64,000 bases of DNA from Hypericum androsaemum (GCA_963995505.1 OZ023192.1:1890001-1954000); one strand, 5' to 3'; numbered from the stretch's first letter, positions 24,550 through 38,700 are shown. Numbers and translations are program-made. Notes: generated by a model from the letters alone, not told the origin.

Positions 24550-27500
24550 TTAGGAAAGTTGAGGAATTTCACGTTTGAGATGACCTTTCTCTATCAGGCT
24601 TTCAACTGCTTCTCTAAGAGTATCTTCAACTGGAGTGAACACCAGACCCAGGTCAATCAATCTCTTGGCTGCATTCTCACAGGCCACCAGCCCCGGTTGT
24701 GTTTCCGTATTGAACCTGCAAATTATTGCAGATCGAGAATATTACGAGCCGGTCAATCCGAAAAGTTAAACATGAAGCAAACATAAAGACGAATAATATA
24801 AACGCAAATGCACCGGATCTTGTCACAACTTAAAAGTTAAGCAAAAATATTTCTATTGTTTTTATGTTTGACTCGGTTTTTTTCTCCCTTGTCTAAAATA
24901 AAGCATGATCTCCAGGTTGTCCTGTCCCCTGAAAACACGCATAGCCAACTTATCCTCCTCCATAGAAAAACAAGAGACCTCATCCAAGTAGGATATAAAA
25001 AAATAAAGATACTCATTGAAGCATTTCTAAGCACTAATTAATCTCACAACAAACCAGTGATCGTGTTCAAAACACGAATCCATGATGGGATAAAAAATCA
25101 TTTCTAGGGGTAGCAGATACGGGAATCACTGACAAGGTACATGGCACCTTTGGACTTGCATAATGGCATTTGACTTCAGCGTGTTATAATCTCGGTATAC
25201 AACCCAACCAACATACCATGTTACGGGTCGTACAAGTAACAATAGACTATATGATGAACTCATTTTGATATCATGTTAAAATTTCTATATTCAACTCAAA
25301 ATTTTGAGGCAACAAAATTGTGAATTTTCATCACTTGTAACCAAGTCAACTACGCTCATAACTAACGATGTCCGGTAACCATCAAAACTACAAATCTTAA
25401 TCTTTTGAATTAATTTGTAACAGGCAACTTGTTATTTTCTGATTTTTTCCAGATATTTAATTAGCAACGTAGATCGCAAGCATAAAGATCACCCCAAGGA
25501 GTACTCTACAAGGCTCTTTCAAGGACAATTAATCGTAAAGGTTCGGAAAGATAAATTATAAAGCATCTGACAATAAAGGCAACCTATGCTTTGCCAAAAG
25601 GGTATTGCACATACATTTTTTTATTTTTTTTAAAGGTAATGCATAATTTTTCACTATTAATGGTGGAGCTTCATGGGACCATAATAAGGAAAAGTAGCAT
25701 GTGTCCAAAGGGAAAGCCAATAGAAGAAAATGAGAGGCAATCCCGGACCAGGATCAGCGAGAATAATCAATCAAACCACAATGAAAATTACACAATTAAG
25801 AGAAACAAAAAAAAAAGTTTGTGCATGGTGGTGCCATCATCCAAAGACAACCAGACAAGATGACAAGGCTCAACAAAGACAAGATAACATGAAAGATTTT
25901 AAGGGGTCTTAATCACAAAAGGACTAAAGCTAGTTTTCAGGTCCATATGTGTACCACCACAATGTGATTAGGTTATTAGTCATACAGTGTCACAAATGCT
26001 GTAGAGAGGAGGTGCCACTTCCAGAGAAGTTAAATTTTACACCTTGCCGGGAACTAAATTCTAAATTTCCGTCGATTCACACATATACACTTTAATCCAG
26101 TTTTGCAGGTGCCATTTCCACTGTAAGGATCAGATCATATACTTTTGATGGAGTCTCATGTTTGCAGGGCATTTTATACCTATGAATTCTTACAGTGCTA
26201 GTGGTTGTCCACACAGAAATTGGCTACAAAGTATCCAAAAAGTCTTTCCAAGTAATCATCAGTACCACTATCCTCTCTTTTTTGAATTAATCATTAGTAC
26301 CACTACAGCATCAATACTAGTACATGTCACAGATATGATTTGGTATAAGCCTTTTGCATTTCCATGACGTAGAGACTCATTATATAAGCAACAGGGTCTT
26401 ATCATCCCATGAATTTAAAACTTTTGAGTTGAAGTGGTGGAACCAAGTGGCGTTCCAAATCCTTCAAGTCGGAGAAATTAATGCTAATCTGTCAAAAACA
26501 TCGAACAGGGCATTGCAAGAAAGGAGAGTCCGGATCATCTTTAAATGATAAGAAGCGCAGAAACAAACCTGTGAACTGGAAACTCAGGGAAGAGCTTGGA
26601 AACTCTCTCTGCAAAGTCACCAAACTGATAGATACCGTTGGTGCAGAGGTATCGACCGGATGCTTCCGGAGTCTCGAACAGCAAAACTTGTGCCTTGGCA
26701 ACATCTTTTACGTTCACGGCTCCAAGCCAATGGTACTCCTGAGAGTCCTGGGATCCTTGCAGCAGCTGCTGCAGCACGGCGCTGCTCGCGTTCAGACCAG
26801 GCTGCAGCAGCGGGCCGAGGCACGTCGAGGGATGGATCGCCACCATATCGATCCCCTGGTCCTTTGCAAATTCCCACGCTGCTTTCTCTGCCAATGTCTT
26901 GGACACCGGATACCATTTCTGTAAATAAATACAATTCGCAGACATTTTAGAAAATTAATAACTCCCAGGAAATCTTACGTTAAAATAACAGTTACGTATA
27001 TAATTAAAAAATTATCAATTGTCTTCAATTTTTAGTTTAAACATACATATTAAAAGGTACAAACAATGATGAAGTCGATGAATATCAATATTGATCGAGT
27101 TCGTCCTCTTTTCTTTTCTCTCTCTCTCTCCTAGTCATTTCAAACACATGATCCAAGAAAACACATAACAAACAAACAAACAAAAAATAATTAGTTTATT
27201 AATTAGAACTTGGAAGGGTGTTTTTTCAAAGAAAAAGTTTATTAATATTAATATTAACGACCTATAAAAAGCAGAATAATATTTATAAAGATTACAACCG
27301 CAGAACTTATTTAAAAATTTGAATATAAAATTTAACTTCGATATCTTTTTTAAAATCTAAATTTCTTACTACCTAAATTAACCGAGCATCAAAGGAGAGA
27401 CGTTGTTGACCTGGCGGGACTTGCAGTAGTCAAGTTCGGTCCACGACTCCTCGTCGAACACCTTCCCCGGGGCCCACCGCGGGTTGGGCACAATCGCCGA

Positions 27501-27875
27501 TATCGAAGACGTGATCACCACGCGCCGCACCCCGTGCTTCTTCGCGGCATTGAGCACGTTGATCGTCCCCTGCACGGCGGGTAGCACCAGCTCCCGCTGC
27601 GGGTCCCGCGGCGGCTCGAGCGTGCACGGGGACGCCACGTGGAACACCCCCGCGCACCCGGCCACCGCCCCCGCCACTGCGCCGGCGTCCATGAGCTCCG
27701 CCTCGTGGACCCTCACCCCCGGGAGCCCCAGCAGGTGGGCGTGGTCGGTGCCGGGCTGCACTGACGCGTGGATTTCGGTGTAGCCGCGGTCCAGTAAGGT
27801 TTGGACCAGCCACGTTCCGATGAAGCCGTTCGCCCCCGTCACGCAAACCGCCTCTCTCTTACTCATCGCCGCCAT
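24550..27875 (-). CDS. Cinnamoyl-CoA-reductase-like NADPH-dependent reductase
   Basis: Exons on the minus strand are 27875-27411, 26918-26569 and 24715-24550, giving 326 aa. This is an extended short-chain dehydrogenase of the DFR/CCR superfamily, expected in the cytosol with NADPH as cofactor. The Rossmann motif TGANGFIGTWLV is at 13-24, the catalytic Ser is in TSSIS (about 122-126), and the catalytic Tyr158-x3-Lys162 is in KWYPVSKTLAEKAAW. True lignin CCRs carry NWYCYGK at this place; here it reads KWYPVSK, so cinnamoyl-CoA is not a safe substrate call. Strings such as HPSTCLGPLLQP, QEYHWLGAVNVKDVA and GRYLCTNGIYQF are, from memory, close to the Arabidopsis protein At2g02400. Intron 2 is 1.85 kb with no clear element. 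The first of two nearby Met codons (1 and 4) is used. Confidence 0.92.
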
Positions 27876-28550
27876 CTCTCTCTCTCTCTCTCTAGGATTC
27901 TTTCTCTAGGAGGAGGAGAAGGGAGGAGATGGGTTTCTTTATGCGCGTGAGGATATTTCTCCTCTTAGTTAGGAGGAGATTAGATATGTCGTTATGTTTA
28001 GATTTGCTCTATCCATTTTTCTTAGGCAAATTAGTCGATGAACTAACTAATTTAATTTGAAATTAGTTCGGATAACTTATTTAATTTTGCGTTATGTCGA
28101 ATTATTATTGATGATTAAAATTCTTTCTTTAACCATCGCTTGGTCAAGTTTTAATGTACTGCTTGCGGATAATCTAATCCCAATCATCATTTTCTTTAAT
28201 CTTATACGACTTCTGGATAATTGATCGATTGGGTATACGGATAGAGAGTACCTTATTTTCAAATAATTGGATTAAAGTACTAACCCATTATATATAGTTG
28301 ATATATGTCGATCGGAGGATATTCTCTTTTGATGCGTAGCATTTTTTTTGAAAACTAATTATATCAAATTAGTTTCTGAAGAACTTAAATATCTTTTATT
28401 CGAAAGTAATAAGTTTTGTGTTCAGGTTGGTTCGTACGGTTGCGGAACTATCGCTATCGTTTGATCACTACTCAAAGGAAACTTTTTACAATTTATCTAC
28501 TAAGCATCATAAATAGGGACGAGTTCATTTTTGCCGTTTTGACGGACTAA
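27876..28550. other. Reductase promoter region
   Basis: Divergent side of the minus-strand reductase. A (CT)n run just upstream of the ATG (27876-27892) is a leader microsatellite. Nothing else is recognised. Confidence 0.35.
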
Positions 28551-29054
28551 ATGAAAATAGGGAAAAGTCCACATTAGTACATTGTGGTTTGCTCGATTAT
28601 CAGAGATAGGTTTGTGGTTTCAAACTCATCAAAAAGGGTCATGTGTTTTCACGGGCTCATCAATTAAAGGCTCGGATAGCTCCCCGAGCCTAGTCAGCGT
28701 CCATTGGGCTCTCCACATCAGAAACAACATTGTTTTTAATCTTATGTGGCACGCCACGTAGGATTTTTTAACTCGAAAATGCTGACGTGGCAAGTTAAAA
28801 TTTTCAAACAACCCCACATCATCATTTTCGAGTAGAAAAAAATCCTACATGGCGTGCCACATAGGATTAAAAACAATGTTGTTCTGACGTGGAGAGCCCA
28901 ATGGACGCTGACTAGGCTCGGGGAGCTATCCGAGCCTTTAATTGATGAGCCCGTGAAAACACAGGACCCTTTTTGATGAGTTTGAAACCACAAACCTATC
29001 TCTGATAATCGAGCAAACCACAATGTACTAATGTGGACTTTTCCCATGAAAATA
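28551..29054. mobile_element. Foldback (Mutator-like) element with 9-bp target duplication
   Basis: The 486-bp element 28560-29045 is almost entirely two inverted arms of about 200-235 bp, starting GGGAAAAGTCCACATTAGTA and ending with its complement, with few mismatches. It is flanked by ATGAAAATA on both sides (28551-28559 and 29046-29054), a perfect 9-bp duplication diagnostic of Mutator-like insertion. There is no coding capacity. A transcript would fold into a long double-stranded hairpin. Confidence 0.9.
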
Positions 29055-30985
29055 ACATCGATATATGCAAATTAATTTTTCGCTCTAATAATAAATTTCA
29101 TATTTTCAGCATTACTGTTTCATTTGAAAATGTCAATCTAACTATATCGCGGTTAAAGTTTCAAAATTGGTTTGGCGACTTCGAAATTTCAACTTTGTAC
29201 ACATATTCTAAAAAATTGGCTAACATGCAAGAAAACAAAGACCTCAAAATCAAACATGAAGGAGTTGATAAAATATTTTACAAAGGCAAGTGAGTAGATA
29301 GCTATTTTTTTAATTCTTTGTTCTAGCTAACAAAAAGGATTGCCAAAATCAGAGATATTATGATATGTAAAAAATTACTTCGCACAATAGCACATAAAGT
29401 TTGGAGAAAATTGTCCAGATTTTACACATTGATATGATATACAAATAAAGATAATTGTAGGTACTTGGTGTTTTGGATTCCTTTTTTAAATATTGTAAGC
29501 GGATCAGAGGTGGAATAGATATTTTAGTTGAAAGTGACTTATATATAAAAATATGAAAAAAAAATTATATTATGTATCGGTTTTACGGTTTGGCGATTTT
29601 ATAAAACTTGACACCGATTATGAAATCGCATATGCTGTTTTGGTCTGAAATTGTATCGCCAAATTGTTTTAGCGACCGTTTTGCTCTTTTTTGCGGTATC
29701 GATATATGTGATTTTGCAATTTGATAGTTTTAGTCTCTTTTACACTCAACCTAATCATAACTTCCATTTAGTGAGATAATAATACACTAAAAAACTGAAT
29801 TATCCTCAAATGACAGAATCTGAATGTGCAAAAAGTTATATCCTTTTTAAGATGAGGTTCAAATTATCTATTTATTTTATGATAATCTATTCGACAAACT
29901 TTCCTTGTTTTTTATATTTCAATATAGATGAAATCTAAATTACTTAATTTAACCGAGAAATTAAATTTTGAAAAAAGGAATTGTGGGAAAAATTAACAAA
30001 AAAATACATAACAACGAGTATCTAGATCAATAGATGATAACTGATAACATTGTTCTATCTTAGTCTCAAATTCAAGAGGTTGAATTGGATTTAGCCACTA
30101 ATAGAGTGAACAACTCCATTTGAGAACTCTTGATAACACAACATGGTGTACATGTATATTGAACCACTGAACGCAAACATCGTGTACCGCTAAACGTAAT
30201 ATTAATTACGATAATATTTCTAATAATAATAATTATGATTATATTTCTAATTATGTAATTATTAAAAGTAACATGATGTACCATTCAACGCAATATCAAT
30301 GAATGCAACATGTGTACCACTAAACTCTACATCTGTACCAATGACGCAACACGGTGTACCATTTAACACAACATTAATTACGATTATATTTTCAATTACA
30401 TTAGTTATGATTTTATTTTCAATTATATAATTATGGTGCCATTGAACGCAAAATGACGTACCATTGAACACAACATAATGTACTATTGAGCGCAATATAA
30501 TTTCTCATTTCTCAAATTATCCTTATATAATCTTTGATATTACAATATTGTCATTACGCGTGCGGATCGTTTCACGTTGTCTGAATCATACTGCTCAGCA
30601 CAACACCGAATCCATCTACCAAATTCGAACTCTTGAAAATACGTCAATATTAAATACTTGTAAAAACCCGACTCAAAATTGAATTGGTATGTACGACTAC
30701 GTTTGAATACTAAGGTAGTCTAAACCAAAAATAAATAAATAAACAAATAGATCGTATGTCCGGACGACCAGTTGGGGTGAAGAATCGGTACATGGAATGG
30801 GAAACGACCGGGACAGCACCTCCTCCTTCCCCTGTCCACATATTAGCTCTACGAGCTCACTAAGCCAAAAAACCAAACCACCAGAGAAGAACAGTAGTTG
30901 AGGCAGGGGAGGAGGAGAAAGAAGAAGAAGAAGGAGAAAGAGCGCTGGAATTGACCAAACTACCCTTTGTTCAAGAGCGGTGGAG
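29055..30985. other. Spacer with CATTGAACGCAACAT-type repeats
   Basis: No gene is seen. Between about 30130 and 30500 the motif (G)TACCATTGAACGCAACAT recurs loosely at irregular spacing with AT-rich inserts; related words in reverse occur at 39.42-39.54 kb. The last 250 bp are the promoter and leader of the NYN gene. Confidence 0.4.
30130..30500. repeat. Irregular minisatellite-like repeat, CATTGAACGCAACA words
   Basis: About eight degenerate copies of TACCATTGAACGCAACATG-like units are interspersed with near-duplicate AT-rich spacers (ATTACGATTATATTT at about 30205-30245, and 30376 onward). Confidence 0.55.
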
Positions 30986-33900
30986 ATGGAGGTGGGGACA
31001 AGCTCACAACCTTGCTTTAAGGTTGTCATGATGGCCAAGAAGAAGCCTCGTTCTCCTCCTTCTTCTTCTTCTTCTTCTTCCAAGGTTGGTTTCACTTTCC
31101 ACTCCACCTCTTCTTTTGTTTCCTTCCTTCCTTCGTCTGTTTGTTTTCATGGCTTGAACTCGAAAATATTTTCATTGAAAAGTAATTTTCAGTCAGCCAA
31201 ACAGACCCCTATTAGCATGTGGTTACACCCACTTAGCCAACCAATCTATGTTTGAGCAGAGTAGGACTTTGAACACGAGAACTCTTGATTAAGTCGGAAT
31301 AACTCCGGTCGATGATCTAAGTGATTGTTGGTTCGTCGAACTATATTGATAGAATATTCTAAGTTAAAAAAATGGTGACCCATGTAATACTAGTGTCATG
31401 TTTTTTTTTTCTATTTAGTTTCCCCAGGTTTTTTTAGTCTAGTGCCTTGGTTGTGGCTCTGGTGGAAATGGGTAGCTCCCTGTTTGTTGAGTCAGCAAGA
31501 AATTGACGAGCTTTTGATTTGAAGATTTTTTATCCTTTAGTGTTGTTAAGCATTGCTTATGGATGATGCTTCACCCTGCCTAGAGATCGGTGGTGCTATG
31601 TTGATTCTTAAAGCTCCGTTGTGCTTTACGATGCATCGGCTTAGCGGTTAATGTTGACAAAGAGGCGGCTGTTTTTTTTCTCTCGGAAACGAGTTATTAG
31701 TGTTTGCTGTTTCGGAGTTGGAGTTAACTTGTTGGTTGGGAACCAAGCAAACATGTTGGTTGGGAACCAAGCAAACATGTTGTCCTTACCATTGGGGGAA
31801 CAATTTGGTAGATCTTGAATTCTTTTTGTAGCTTTTCACTCTGGAAAATGGACTTTTAGCCGCCTTCCAGAATCCGTTGCGTAAAAATGCTCATGGTTCG
31901 GTTTCTGCAAATATTTTTCGTTTCATTTCCATTTTGGTTGTCTTAGACTGAATCTACTGTCAGGATTCTGATCAAGCTGCTCCAAGAATCACGTCGAATG
32001 TCAAACAGAATTTGCAACTCTTGAAGATATGGAAGGTGGATTTCCTCTTGTCAGTTTTGACATATCTACTTAGTTTGTGAACCTCAACATAGTTTATGAT
32101 AATTGCTTACTTAGGAACTGCATAAGAAAAGGTCAAGTACTCCTAGGCCGGCTACCAGCTTCCGCAAGAAAAAAGTGCAGAAAGAGGATCTTCCCGAAGA
32201 CACAGAGCTTCATTCTGATTCTGATTCTGATACAACCCTTTACTAGTAAGAATCGACCAAATATTTTCCATGTGTGATTACTTTTTTTGTTCTGTAGCAT
32301 TGTTGTGCTGTTAGTTCTGCTAACTATATTTTCACAGTCCAATACCCCGTACAGGAGATGCTACCCCGGTCTTGCTTGTTGACGGGTATAATGTTTGTGG
32401 CTACTGGCCTAAGTTAAAGGATCATTTTATGAATGGAAGAATTGGTATTGCCCGCCAAAAGCTAGTTGATGAACTTGCATCATTCAGTTATGATAGAGGT
32501 TTGCACTATTCTTTCTTTCCATTTACACAGAAAAGGCTCGATTATGCAATTAACGACCCGTACTTCAAATTCTAATGAGTCATCTATAGCTGTAATTATT
32601 TAGTAATTTGTGTTTGTGTTACAACCTAGAAAGTGTTGGTATATATGCTTCAATCCATAGATTGAAGTGTGTCCTTTCTAAGAAAAGGCTTGGTTGCGCT
32701 CTGGAGCTTGCTACTTATCTGCTTGCTTATTTGACCTTTTGGCATCGTTCCAATTCCTGCCCCCGTTCATAGAAGGCTAAAGGCTTTGACCTCACTGCAG
32801 GTAACCTGAACATGGTGGTTTTCAACAGCAAGTGTGAATTTTTGGATGCCATGAATTTCTACGAGTTTTCTCTATTCTTACTTTGTCCAATTTTCACAGT
32901 GGTCTTAGTTTGTTTCCAGCGTAATCAATATGTTAGAAGCAGCTTCTTTCATTGTTTAGGAAATCATTAACTGAGAGTATGCCTTATCTTGGTCGTTGGG
33001 ATATCTTATACTTCCTCACATGTTGTTTCTGTGTTATTGTCTTACCATCCCGTGGTATTTATGTTCACAGGGGTGAAAATTGTAGTTGTATTTGATGCAA
33101 AGATGTCAGGGCTTCGCACACGTAAAGAATGTTTTGCTGGGTACTGCTTCGATCTTTATCCTATCCGTTCATCTTCGCAAAGTTGTAGGAATTGTATATG
33201 CTTGTCCGTTGACGAATAGACACCAAGGCTTGCCAATGGAATTTGTTGTCCAACAATTGCCTGTGAATATGACATCAGTTTCTTTAAGATTCAGTAGTCT
33301 TGATAAGGAACCACTTCTGATGAAAAGATAATTTATGGCATAGTAGAAGTGCTGCCTTTTGATACAAATATGTGGATGCAGATGTAGGCTAGCCCGGTAA
33401 GCTATTATGCAAAAGCTTGCCTTGTCTTTTTGTTTTGAGTTGGAACTCTTCCATAAATACTTGCATGTAACTTTGAAGAAATCATCCTACATTTGAAACT
33501 ACGGGTCCACAATTTTGCAGAGTTGACGTTGTTTTCTCAACTGAAACGTGCGCTGATTTGTGGATTGAGAAAGAGGTAACTATCAATGCATAGCCTAAAG
33601 AGAAAGATCCATTGCTTGAGCAATTTAACCGTGAATCGCCGTGGAATTGGTAGATGTTCAAGCAAGTGGCTTTTCTTACTGCCGTGTAACTTGTCATTTT
33701 GACTTTATTCGAATCAAAACGAACTTGTCATTTTGACTCACTTTTTCAATCTTGTCTTTGGCAGCCAAATAAAAGACTATTTTTACTGTTCATTTCTTTT
33801 TTAAGCTCTCTGTTTATTGTCCACCTGTGGTATGAGCAAATTCTTGTTTGGAAATAGAAGAAATTTTTTTTCCAAAAGTATATTCTACAAATTAAATTTT

Positions 33901-34808
33901 GAGGCTAGGAAGGTTGCCTTTAGGCTCTCCCAACTTTTTCCATGAACGCACCGAAACAAAACTTTGCCATGGTAAGTGTTCATAGATCTGTTTTGTCTGT
34001 TGATTTCTTGCTCAAACTTGATCTAACTTGTGTGAACTCATTTTGGTTCTCTCGTATTGAGATTATTTCATCATGGTACTTTGTTTTGTATAAGGTTGAG
34101 GTCCTGAGGAAGGATGGATGTCCGAAAGTCTGGGTTGCGACATCTGATCACAATCACCAGCATGCAGCACATGGAGCAGTACGTGTTCTTGTAGATGCGG
34201 TTTTCCTTCTATTTTTTCATCTGGAATTCCTTACTTCAGTGCTCAGATCTCATCTTGCCCTGTTCGAACTTGATCTTCGAATACCAGCACATTCGGTTTG
34301 TCCTTGCTCTATCCACTATCCTTGTTCTTATGTCTTTTTTTTTGGCACCATTTTAGGGGGCCTACGTATGGAGTTGCAAGAAATTGATTGCTGAAGTAAG
34401 TATACTCCTGAATTTACAAATTTTATTAACAGGTCTCAGCTATTTCATTCTGCCTTCAAATCATTTTCTCTTGAATTTTCCGTTGTTAGATCAAATCATC
34501 ACAAGACGAGGTGGAGCAGTTTCTTAAAGAACAAAGGTATGCTCTACTTGGTCGTACTTGTTATTCACACCCTTGCAGCTGTTTCATCATGCTCCGTAGC
34601 ACGACTCGGAACTAGTCCACAAATAACGTGGACGTCTGTTTGTAGGAGTTCTTTCCATGGTAGTTTGTTCAAGAATGGTCTTGATCCGAAAGTTGTTGGT
34701 GCTCTAAAGGATTTGAGACAGAAGTTAGCAGAGAATGAGTCAAAAATTCGCGCGGATTTGAGAAAGAAGCAACCCGAGAATGAGGCAGAAACAGGTGATC
34801 CGATGTAA
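30986..34808 (+). CDS. YacP-like NYN-domain protein (putative RNase)
   Basis: Ten exons close in frame to 306 aa: 30986-31084, 31964-32035, 32115-32245, 32338-32498, 33071-33140, 33521-33575, 34095-34178, 34357-34395, 34490-34536, 34646-34808. The N-terminal 100 residues are basic and Ser-rich, plausibly a plastid transit peptide, but this is inference. The NYN/YacP fold (DUF901, PIN-like) follows. Its conserved acidic residues are visible: Asp116 in LLVDGYNV, Asp in VVVFDAKMSG, Asp/Glu in VDVVFSTETCADLWIEKE, and Asp in VWVATSDHNHQ. The family is metal-dependent RNase-like; the bacterial relative YacP/Rae1 cleaves ribosome-bound mRNA. The plant role is not known to me. The C-terminal tail is a charged helix. 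From memory it matches At2g02410, which also neighbours the CCR-like gene in Arabidopsis. Confidence 0.92.
31732..31790. repeat. 29-bp tandem duplication in NYN intron 1
   Basis: GTTGGTTGGGAACCAAGCAA plus an AACATGTT linker is repeated exactly twice. Confidence 0.85.
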
Positions 34809-35739
34809 AGGCTGGTAGCTGCAGTGGAATGAGCGTTCTCATGCTATTCGAATTTCAGTGAATCTACTAATTTCCCCAACTTTTCATCCGAGTTCTGAGA
34901 CTGGTGATGGTGGTTGTTGCAAGAAGCAACCACCCTTGATCAAGTTGATCACGAAACCATCCGCGGAATGTGAAGTCAAGATACAGAAATCCATGTACAG
35001 TAATCAATATTCTTGCACAGGCTATAGATTTTTCGATTCCGAGCTTCGCAGATTGGCCGACACCGTGCTCGCGATTTTCGGGTGAATTGGATGCAAGGTT
35101 GGGATCTCACATGAAACTATAGAACTCTAAATGAGCAAAAAAGATGCAACTTCAAGACCGTTCATAGTGCAGTGCAGGATCAATTTTGTAGGGGAAGTTC
35201 TTGCAAGACAGTATCAGTCAGAATAAGACTTGCAACTGATCGAATGCCTCCTATTAGGTTCTGCGTACCTCGACCGATCCACGGGTTCGGTTCTGGATGT
35301 CATCCGAGCTGTTGGTGCGTGCGGACAGAGCGTTGATACACCGGAGAGAACTAAAAGCAACAAGTTTCTTGTCATGTGATAAATAATGTATCACCTCATA
35401 AGCAGACATGTACAGTTGGATACAGAGATGGGAGTCATTGCACCAAGACAAAGATGATAGCAATAGGTAAGAGACTGTTCACCCAGGGCAAGGGAGTAAC
35501 TAATGCACTCACCTAGTACTAATCCCTGGTAATTAGTATCCGTTGTTTCTTTGGCGACAACACTAAAGAGCTACGGTTCAGCATTTATCATAGAAACCAT
35601 CAACAAATTACCAACTATTTAAGACAATTCCGAATTAGACAGGACGAAAACCAATAGTAGCGAAAATGAGAAGAAAAGAAGGTCAACTGGTACTGAAGCC
35701 TGACCGACGCCCTTCCTGTGATCCTTCCAACATCTAACT
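34809..35739. other. Convergent 3' ends of NYN and Alfin-like genes
   Basis: Holds both 3' UTRs. The stretch just after the NYN stop (34898-34930) repeats GAGACTGGTGATGG.. and AAGAAGCAACC, echoing the last coding codons, so part of the last exon seems to have been locally duplicated. No other gene is seen. Confidence 0.35.
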
Positions 35740-38700
35740 TCAAACTCTGGCCCTCTTGCCACTGCAACTGGGGCACTTGTATTGCTTGATATTCTCCGCT
35801 TTAGCAGGAGTGATCTTCACGCATTTGCCATGGAACCATCTCTCACATATATCACAGCAAATCCAGAACTCATCTGTTCCATAGCTTTCACCGCATGCCC
35901 CACAAGTAGCACCTTGTTCGTCGTCCTCTTCTTCTTCATCTCCACTCTCCTCATCTTCCTTGGGCGGTGGAGTTATCTTTGGTGTCTTTGCATGAGCCTC
36001 GGGTTGCCGGGATTGCTGGAGGCCACAAAATTGTTCACCATTAGAAAATGAGGACTCAAAAATAAGGCCTGAAAGACTATTCCATAGTATCAGCTTATTA
36101 CCATCTTCATGCCCAACTTGCTCTTGCTACTACTGTTGTGGTTCCCAGGTGGGTCCTTAGTCGGTTGTTGCTTAACGGCTCCCGAGACAACTTCGAAGAT
36201 GGTAGGAACATCATTTATCATCTGGAAAAGCCTCTTCCTGTGAAATCAATTCATATAGCAATTAGCATATAAATCTAGCAAATCTCAGATTGGCAAAGAT
36301 GGACTTCATTCATGAATCATGCAATTAAAATAACCATCTTGGCATGACTGAACCCAACTATTGTTCTAAAATGAGTTCGATCCATTAGCTAATCAAGAAT
36401 TTTGTTTGTTTTCTGATAACAGCAAGGAATTCAATGAAGCCTGCTGTACGGAACACACTAAACAACAGACGGTAATGATAACGGGAGAAGAAGCTATAAC
36501 AATAAAACCCCAGCACTTGTAGAGCCTGTAACTCCCCAAATCCAGATGTGAATCATGGCAGTCACTCAATTTACTGCAAAACCTTTTCTGGTCATAGCAA
36601 GTACTTCACAGCCTCTAATGTCAGGAGATGTCGAAGTAGAAACCAGAAATAACAGGCATAATAGGATAACAACAATCATAAATCACGCAATTGTAAATGA
36701 AGAGGGTACAGTTGTGCGGCAGAATTTTATCCCATAAAAAATTATTTTAGCTCGTGTGAAGGAAAACACTCGTGGAAAACTGGTTGTCCTGATACAAGAA
36801 TTGTGTGGTAATATTATTTTACTCCCGACCTTGATTGCTTCCTGTTCCCTATGACTTCAGCCACTTGAACTATGTTCAGGAGAGGAAGAAAATACAGCGA
36901 CGGACAGTAAAGGAATCTAACTAAAAACTTTAACTGCATTCAGTTTCATTTTATTTTGAATTCACCCATCTCTTTTAACCACAAACATTCTACTTATTTC
37001 TTTGCACACTTTCCTTCCCCCTTCCACACACACCCTTAACCTTCAGTACATCAATCCCTCTAACAGCTTTGGTTGGACTGAGAAAGAAATGGTATTTTTT
37101 ATCACTAATGATTACTGACTAAAAATTCTGCTTAGGAACTTAGGAAATATAACTCACTCTCCCACTAAAAATTAAGAAAATAACATATGATTTGCAACCT
37201 CCAGATGCTTTAAGAGAGATATACTGTAATCACAACTTGCTCATAAAACAGAGAAACATGAACAATTTCCATCAACGATGTAAGAATCCACACAAATAAA
37301 CATGCCACGGAAAAAATTACTTGACAGCACCACCACATATCCACTGTCAAGAGGTGACATGAGAGGTCACAGGCAGAAGGTTGTGCCGGTTGCAAAAGAT
37401 GAAATCACACACTACATTTGAAATACAGGAATAACATACCTCTCTGTCTTACCAAAACCAAACCGTGCACCGAAATAAAATGCAACTGCGAGCAGCCATG
37501 AATCACTGTGAACAGCAACAAGTGATAACCAATCCTTTTCCTGCATCCCGTCTCGAGCAAAATTTATTCCCAAAGCTGGCTCAGGAAGCTCAGGAGGTAC
37601 CTCCTCTACGGGCAAGTTAACTTCCCATGTCTCATTTGGAAGTCCATATAGACACAAATTTTCCTTCTCTGGGGCGAAAATTATTATCAGCATTGGCAAA
37701 TAAGAATCAATTATAATAGAACAACAGAATTCAATGGTCAAAACAAGACAGAAACCAAGCAAACAGCAGCTCGTGGCACAGGAAAGTCAGGAAACCAGGT
37801 TTCTCCTTTCAAGGACGTCTTAAAGGCAAGGAAAATCAACATAACAACCCTTCATACTCTTATTTAATGCAATCTGGGAGTAACTAAAAAATTGGAGCAT
37901 TAAGAGCGAAAAAAAATTGGGCTGGGCTCCCTGCTTCTCAGTTTGCTGCTAAGCGAATAGGATGGTCAACTGTAGCCCGAAGGAAGAACATACTACACAG
38001 CATGTCGTTTCCTGAGTCAAAGCACACTTTCTAATGCCTTCATCACTACAAACAGGTTGAAACCGAAAATCAGTGGACACATCCTTGGTCTAGGCAAACC
38101 CTGGGAACTTCAAGCTAACAGGAGCCACACTCTAGGAGTTCACGTAAAATAACTAGCCACGATTCCTCAGAAGCCAGGGAACACTAAGATTAAGCTCCCC
38201 GCACAAAATAGTCACCTCATTCCCCCAACTTAAGTCATGCCCATTACTCGGCCCAAGAGTTAATTTAACTAAATGCTGATCTACTCCCTTATAACCATCT
38301 TAAATACCCACCTTTAGAACAGCCAAAAAAAATTCATATTTCTGCAGACAAAAGCACACCCCATGAGCTTTAAAAGTCAAAACTGACCCAAAACTCAAAC
38401 GAACCATCTCTTTAAGTAAGAGGGCAAACTTGTAGTAAAGTCTAATCCACCAAGTGAACAGAAACAGAACCTACCAGGGTCACACTGCTGGTAAAACTTC
38501 TCAACATCTGCAATAACAAAACCACCATGAAAAAAAGTCAACAAAAAAAACATCATCAGAAAAACACCAATACCAATTTAAAAAAAACAAATGAAATTAG
38601 CAACACATATACATTAAACGACCAAAAAAAGGACAGGAAAGGAGATAACCGGTAGTGAGAGCCTTAATCAAGCCGGCTCGCCGGCCTCGAAAATCGATGA

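Noticed and set aside
3557..27875. Biosynthetic gene cluster of the polyketide synthase and the CCR-like reductase
   Set aside because: They are 20 kb apart with a receptor kinase and a START gene between. The reductase belongs to a syntenic housekeeping block, and no P450, acyl- or methyltransferase is present.
30986..31084. NYN gene poly-Ser as a frameshifted artefact
   Set aside because: The TCT repeat keeps frame, the exon ends at a proper donor in phase 0 with the next exon, and Ser-rich N-termini are common in plastid proteins.
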